DNA of 64,000 nucleotides from Clostridiales bacterium. Its GTDB lineage: Bacteria; Bacillota; Clostridia; Oscillospirales; Oscillospiraceae. Position 1 is the first letter of the stretch, and each line of letters opens with the position of its first letter. The position numbers and the translations under genes are program-made. Below, one piece after another: positions 57,174 through 64,000 of the stretch. The notes under the pieces are model-generated. The model had not been told where the DNA came from, made no database searches, and saw only the letters and a program-made list of their open reading frames with translations. The DNA lies in contig SFEX01000008.1 of NCBI GenBank assembly GCA_004557075.1, positions 152,580 through 216,579 on the forward strand. The letters are read 5' to 3'.

Positions 57174-58472
57174 ATGTCAACCATGAGAATAGATATAATG
57201 ACTCTTTTTCCGGATAACATGAACGCCATGATGCACGAGAGCATACTCGGCAGAGCGGCGAAAAAGGGCATAATTGAGATAAATTGTGTGCAAATACGGG
57301 ATTATACCGAGAATAAGCAGTGCCAGGTTGATGATTATCCCTACGGCGGCGGCTGGGGCTGCGTGATGATGGCGCAGCCGCTGAAATCCTGTCTTGATGA
57401 TATTATGTCAACCGCGCAAGATAAACGCAGCCGCGTGATATACATGAGCCCGCAGGGAAAGCCCTTTAATCAGGAGACGGCAAAGAGGCTTCGCCGGGAC
57501 TATGACCATCTGGTTCTCGTGTGCGGACATTACGAGGGCGTTGACGAGCGCTTTATAGAAAAGTGCGTTGACGAGGAGATATCCATCGGAGATTTTGTCC
57601 TCACGGGCGGGGAGCTTGCGGCTATGGCGGTCGCCGATTCCGTGTGCCGCCTTGTGCCGGGAGTGCTGTCCGACGAGGAGTGCTTTACAGGCGAGAGCCA
57701 TTGGGACGGCGTTCTGGAGTATCCCCAGTATACAAGACCGGAGGTATGGGAGGGTGAGCGCGTGCCCGAGGTGCTGTTAGGCGGCGATCACGCCAAGGTG
57801 GATATCTGGCGCAGGAAAAAAAGCCTTGAGCGCACGATGGATAAGCGCCCGGACATGTTTGAAAAACTGAGCCTGAGTGAAAAAAGCGATCTGAAGCTTT
57901 TGGAGGAGATAAAAAAAGACCGCGCCCGCATGAAGCTGACGCAGCCTGTATCCTGCCGCAAGGCATCAGAGAGTGATATTGACGATATAATGCTTATCGT
58001 CCGTCAGGCTAAAAACTATCTGCGGAAATACCGGGTTGACCAGTGGCAGGGGGAGTACCCCGACGAAAAAAGCTTCTTAGGATCAATGCAGCGCGGCGAA
58101 TGCCATGTCATGCTCTACGGCGAGCGCGTCGCGGGCGTGTTCTGCCTGAGTGCCGAGCCTGAGCAGTGCTATGACGATATAACCGACGGCAAGTGGCGCT
58201 GCGAGGGCAGATACTGCACCATACACAGGTCGGCGGTGTCGGCAGAGTTTCGTGGCACGAGCATGAGCGACATGCTCATTGCGCAGGCCGAGCGTCTTGC
58301 CGTGGAGGCTGGCGCTGAGAGCATGCGCGTTGATACGCACAGGAAGAATAAGGCCATGCAAGGCTTGCTCCGGCGCATGGGCTACAGCTATCGGGGAAAC
58401 GTTAAGGTAGACAGCGAGCCGGGGCATGACCCCGCGCGTCAGGCGTTTGAGAAGGCGCTGAAACGGGACTAA
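57174..58472 (+). CDS. trmD: tRNA (guanine37-N1)-methyltransferase TrmD fused to a GNAT acetyltransferase
   Basis: This 432-residue protein is unusually long: TrmD itself is about 240 residues. Residues 1-240 have the trefoil-knot SPOUT enzyme: LVCGHYEGVDERF, ISIGDFVLTGGELAAM and PQYTRP. After a short helix, residues about 255-430 form a GNAT domain (VSCRKASESDIDDIMLIVRQ, then FRGTSMSDMLIAQAERLA and RVDTHRKNKAMQGLLRRMGY). Methylation of G37 prevents frameshifting; the acetyl acceptor is unknown. The ORF is continuous with no stop or ribosome site at the joint. ATG 57174 has GAGGGA 14 bases upstream. Confidence 0.95.
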   Translation: MSTMRIDIMTLFPDNMNAMMHESILGRAAKKGIIEINCVQIRDYTENKQCQVDDYPYGGGWGCVMMAQPLKSCLDDIMSTAQDKRSRVIYMSPQGKPFNQETAKRLRRDYDHLVLVCGHYEGVDERFIEKCVDEEISIGDFVLTGGELAAMAVADSVCRLVPGVLSDEECFTGESHWDGVLEYPQYTRPEVWEGERVPEVLLGGDHAKVDIWRRKKSLERTMDKRPDMFEKLSLSEKSDLKLLEEIKKDRARMKLTQPVSCRKASESDIDDIMLIVRQAKNYLRKYRVDQWQGEYPDEKSFLGSMQRGECHVMLYGERVAGVFCLSAEPEQCYDDITDGKWRCEGRYCTIHRSAVSAEFRGTSMSDMLIAQAERLAVEAGAESMRVDTHRKNKAMQGLLRRMGYSYRGNVKVDSEPGHDPARQAFEKALKRD

Positions 58473-58477
58473 GCTTT

Positions 58478-59347
58478 ATGAGACTTACTGATATTAATGA
58501 TATAAAGCGGCTCCTGTCGCGGCACGGCTTCCGCTTTTCAAAATCCATGGGTCAGAACTTTCTGACAGCGGCATGGGTGCCGGAGGATATAGCGGAGGCG
58601 GCAGAGATTGACGAGCGTACCGGCGTTTTGGAGGTCGGCCCCGGCATAGGCTGCCTTACCGAGCAGCTTTCAATGCGCGCGGGCAGGGTGCTTGCCGTTG
58701 AGCTTGACAAGGCGCTGAAGCCCGTTCTGGAGGAGACCTTATCCGGGCGGGATAATGTTGAAATTATCTTCGGCGATGTGCTCAAGCTGGAGCTCGCCTC
58801 CCTTGTCGATGAAAAACTGGCGGGAATGCGACACGTTGTGTGCGCGAATCTGCCGTATAATGTAACCAGCCCGCTGATAACGGCATTTTTGGAGGCCGGC
58901 TGCTTTGACACGGTGACGGTGATGATACAGCGCGAGGTGGCGCGGAGGATATGCGCAAAGCCGGCGACGTCGGATTACGGTGCGTTTACGGTGCTTGTAA
59001 ACTGGTATGCCGAGCCTGAGCTGCTGTTTGACGTGCAGCCTCACTGCTTCATCCCGCAGCCGAAGGTAACAAGCTCGGTAATACGTCTGCGCATGAGGCA
59101 GACGCCGCCTGCCGAGGTAAAAAGTAATGATATGTTTTTCAGAGTTGTCAGAGCCGCGTTCGGTATGCGCCGCAAAACCCTTGCCAACGCGCTTGCAGCC
59201 GGATTTGGTGAGTTTTCCAAAGAAACCGTGGAAAAAATCATAGCCGACTGTGGCTTTGGCCCAAAAATCAGGGGCGAGACTCTGGAAATTGGTGATTTTG
59301 CAAAAATAGCAGACGCTTTTTGTGAGGTTTCCGAAAAATTTTTGTAA
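58478..59347 (+). CDS. rsmA: 16S rRNA dimethyladenosine transferase RsmA (KsgA)
   Basis: This 289-residue enzyme dimethylates two adjacent adenines near the 3' end of 16S rRNA. Motifs: FSKSMGQNFLT, SAM-binding EVGPGIGCLTEQL, and catalytic NLPYNVTSPLI (NLPY, about residues 127-130). It starts five bases after trmD, so it extends the ribosome maturation operon. The length fits the family (about 270-290). Confidence 0.96.
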   Translation: MRLTDINDIKRLLSRHGFRFSKSMGQNFLTAAWVPEDIAEAAEIDERTGVLEVGPGIGCLTEQLSMRAGRVLAVELDKALKPVLEETLSGRDNVEIIFGDVLKLELASLVDEKLAGMRHVVCANLPYNVTSPLITAFLEAGCFDTVTVMIQREVARRICAKPATSDYGAFTVLVNWYAEPELLFDVQPHCFIPQPKVTSSVIRLRMRQTPPAEVKSNDMFFRVVRAAFGMRRKTLANALAAGFGEFSKETVEKIIADCGFGPKIRGETLEIGDFAKIADAFCEVSEKFL

Positions 59348-59434
59348 GCAAAATGCATTGATTAAGAAGTGCCGGAAATGGTAGTCTTAATTGAGGTATT
59401 ATTGGTGATAATTTTAATTAATGGAGGGAAAACC

Positions 59435-61198
59435 ATGAAACTGACCGATAATGTCCATATTCTGAAGTGGGTCGATGAAATGGCCGCACTTACAAAGCCC
59501 GAGAAGATCGTCTGGGTAGACGGTTCCGAGGAGCAGCTTGACGCGATACGTCAGGAGGCAATCGGCACGGGCGAGCTTATCAAGCTTAACGAGGAAAAGC
59601 TTCCCGGCTGCGTTCTTCACCGCTCCGACGTAAACGACGTCGCCCGCGTTGAGGGCCGCACCTTTATCTGCTCAAAGCGTCAGGAGGACGCAGGCCCCAC
59701 CAACAACTGGATGGACCCGCAGGAGATGTACAAGAAGCTTTACGAGATATACGACGGCTCCATGAAGGGTCGCACCATGTACGTTATCCCTTATTCCATG
59801 GGCGTCGTCGGCTCCGACTTTGCAAAATACGGCATCGAGCTTACAGACAGCATTTACGTTGTCGTGTCCATGGCTATCATGACCCGCATCGGCCAGAGCG
59901 TGCTCGACGCTATCGGCGACAGCGCCGATTACATCAAGGGTCTGCACTCCAAAGCAGAGCTTGACCCCGAGAAGAGATACATCGTCCACTTCCCCGAGGA
60001 TAATACCATCATGTCCGTCAACTCCGGCTACGGCGGCAACGTGCTGCTGGGCAAAAAGTGCTTTGCTCTGCGCATAGCCTCCACCCTCGGCCGCAAGGAG
60101 GACTGGATGGCCGAGCATATGCTCATCCTCGGCGTTGAGAATCCCCAGGGCGAGATCCGTTATGTCTGCGGCGCATTCCCCTCCGCCTGCGGCAAGACAA
60201 ACCTCGCGATGCTCATTCCTCCCGAGGCATATCGTGAAAAGGGCTGGAAGTGCTGGACGGTTGGCGACGATATCGCATGGCTGCGCATAGGCGAGGACGG
60301 CAGGCTGTGGGCTGTAAACCCCGAGAACGGCTTCTTCGGCGTCGCTCCCGGAACCAGCGCCAAGAGCAATCCCAACGCTCTGGCAGCAACCAAGAAGAAT
60401 ACCATCTTCACCAACGTTGTCCATAATCTTGACGACAACACCGTGTGGTGGGAGGGTATGGATAAGAATCCTCCCAAGAACGCAGAAAACTGGAAGGGCG
60501 AGAAGTGGGACTGCACCGACGGAAGCAAGGGCGCTCACCCCAACTCCCGGTTTACCGCTCCCGCGATCAACTGCCCCTGCATAAGCCCCGAGTTTGAGAG
60601 CAAGAAGGGCGTTCCCATCTCCGCTATCATCTTCGGCGGCCGCCGCGCAAAGACCGCACCTCTGGTCTATCAGTCCAGAGACTGGGATCACGGCGTTTTT
60701 GTCGGCTCTATAATGGCCAGCGAGACCACCGCAGCAGCTACCGGCCAGGTCGGCGTTGTAAGACGCGATCCTATGGCGATGCGTCCTTTCTGCGGCTATA
60801 ACATGGGCGATTACTGGCAGCACTGGCTCGATATGGGCAAGAAGCTCTCAAATCCCCCGAAAATCTTCAACGTCAACTGGTTCCGCACCGATGACGAGGG
60901 TAACTTCCTGTGGCCGGGCTTCGGCGATAACCTCCGCGTCGTAGAGTGGATCCTCGGCCGCTGCTTCGGTGAGAAGGAAGCTGTCGAGACCGAGCTTGGC
61001 TATGAGCCCAAGCCCGAGGACATAAACCTTGAGGGCGTTGATGTGTCTCTTGACACCGTCAAGGAGATCCTCGGCGTTGACAAGGAGCTGTGGCTTGAGG
61101 AATGCGCGGGCATCCGCGAGTACTATGCCCAGTTCGGCGATAAGCTTCCCAAAAAGCTCGCCGAAGAGCTTGACGCGCTCGAGGCCAGACTTAAATAA
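59435..61198 (+). CDS. pckG: Phosphoenolpyruvate carboxykinase (GTP)
   Basis: This 587-residue enzyme interconverts oxaloacetate and PEP with GTP/GDP. It has the GTP-class kinase motif FPSACGKTNLAML (P-loop), GDDIAWLRIG for metal binding, the mobile-lid region, and PFCGYNMGDYWQHWL that contacts the guanine base. The length (about 600) distinguishes it from the ATP class (about 530). ATG 59435 lies behind AATGGAGGGAAAACC. In an anaerobe it often works toward oxaloacetate, or supplies PEP beside the Na+ decarboxylase. Confidence 0.96.
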   Translation: MKLTDNVHILKWVDEMAALTKPEKIVWVDGSEEQLDAIRQEAIGTGELIKLNEEKLPGCVLHRSDVNDVARVEGRTFICSKRQEDAGPTNNWMDPQEMYKKLYEIYDGSMKGRTMYVIPYSMGVVGSDFAKYGIELTDSIYVVVSMAIMTRIGQSVLDAIGDSADYIKGLHSKAELDPEKRYIVHFPEDNTIMSVNSGYGGNVLLGKKCFALRIASTLGRKEDWMAEHMLILGVENPQGEIRYVCGAFPSACGKTNLAMLIPPEAYREKGWKCWTVGDDIAWLRIGEDGRLWAVNPENGFFGVAPGTSAKSNPNALAATKKNTIFTNVVHNLDDNTVWWEGMDKNPPKNAENWKGEKWDCTDGSKGAHPNSRFTAPAINCPCISPEFESKKGVPISAIIFGGRRAKTAPLVYQSRDWDHGVFVGSIMASETTAAATGQVGVVRRDPMAMRPFCGYNMGDYWQHWLDMGKKLSNPPKIFNVNWFRTDDEGNFLWPGFGDNLRVVEWILGRCFGEKEAVETELGYEPKPEDINLEGVDVSLDTVKEILGVDKELWLEECAGIREYYAQFGDKLPKKLAEELDALEARLK

Positions 61199-61209
61199 GT
61201 CAAAATTTT

Positions 61210-61235
61210 CGTATGGGGCTTAAAAACCCCATACG
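61210..61235 (+). other. Hairpin between pckG and ppdK
   Basis: CGTATGGGG and CCCCATACG pair over eight bases. No T-run follows, so it may stabilise or process a shared pckG-ppdK mRNA rather than terminate it. Confidence 0.55.
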
Positions 61236-61259
61236 GTTGCAATAGAAAGGATAATATCA

Positions 61260-63887
<2,628 letters not shown>

Positions 63888-64000
63888 GAGTTCTCTTTCC
63901 CTTGAATTGCCGCTTAGTTTCGAGCAGGCAGCAGCCTATCGAAAGGCTAACGGACAGTATGTAAGGAAAAATCAGTGGAGAGATACCACTGTAAGGGTAT
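63888..64000 (+). other. Window end after ppdK, no gene identified
   Basis: The last 113 bases show no clear terminator, promoter or start of a gene with a ribosome site. Confidence 0.5.

Noticed and set aside
63888..64000. A possible new gene or insertion element at the window end
   Set aside because: Too little sequence, with no start codon backed by a ribosome site and no recognisable motif.

Overview
The window is a piece of a Gram-positive anaerobe's chromosome, most likely a gut member of Clostridia near Oscillospiraceae/Ruminococcaceae. The clues are moderately high G+C, strong AGGAGG-type ribosome binding sites, housekeeping gene order typical of Firmicutes (ylxM-ffh-rpsP-khpA-rimM-trmD; yceD-rpmF; der-plsY), DUF512 and DUF1292 proteins, RNase Y, and an energy metabolism built on Na+-translocating oxaloacetate decarboxylase, GTP-type PEP carboxykinase and pyruvate phosphate dikinase. 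The taxonomy is inference; no 16S gene is present.

Layout. (1) 1-7.7 kb is the right end of a prophage: baseplate and tail-fibre genes, a complete diversity-generating retroelement (DGR: variable protein with VR, GC hairpin, own promoter, avd, TR, reverse transcriptase), then fibre-associated proteins, holins and an amidase endolysin. (2) 7.7-9.4 kb is an integration scar: a serine recombinase pseudogene lacking its catalytic N-terminus and frameshifted, then an intact tRNA-Ala and a duplicated 22-bp 5' piece of tRNA-Ala next to a strong promoter. (3) 9.4-29.3 kb is host core: PlsY-like, Der, DUF512, L32/YceD, RpiB, nitrilase, LysR, an O-mannosyltransferase-like protein with a discoidin insert, RNase Y, two unannotated tandem micro-genes, the oad operon, PBP1A, a BofC-C protein, DUF1292 and a probable 6S RNA. 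(4) 29.4-37.9 kb is a compact, intact, host-like phage-derived module: terminase, portal, protease, capsid decoration, major capsid, connectors, LysM tail protein and baseplate hub. I see no sheath, long tape measure, integrase or repressor in it. (5) 37.9-46.6 kb holds gdhA, small genes, an extragenic repeat, tRNA-Tyr and tRNA-Thr, a sigma-region-4-like regulator, a membrane-anchored GH25 lysozyme, Lgt and an M16 peptidase pair. (6) 46.7-53.9 kb is one 7.2-kb gene for a cyclic-glucan-synthase-like enzyme, with a recurring DNA decamer. (7) 53.9-64 kb has an inverted-repeat element, the SRP/ribosome-maturation operon with a TrmD-acetyltransferase fusion, rsmA, GTP-PEPCK and PPDK.

How the parts work together. 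The DGR can diversify the C-terminal lectin-like face of a tail-fibre protein by copying TR (3416-3539) into VR (2611-2734). Sixteen of the 17 differences between them lie at TR adenines. The oad operon, PckG and PpdK form a PEP-pyruvate-oxaloacetate node coupling decarboxylation to Na+ export. The phage-like module, the sigma-like gene pair and the GH25 enzyme could be one dispersed domesticated particle system; that link is inference and is my main candidate for an undescribed system.
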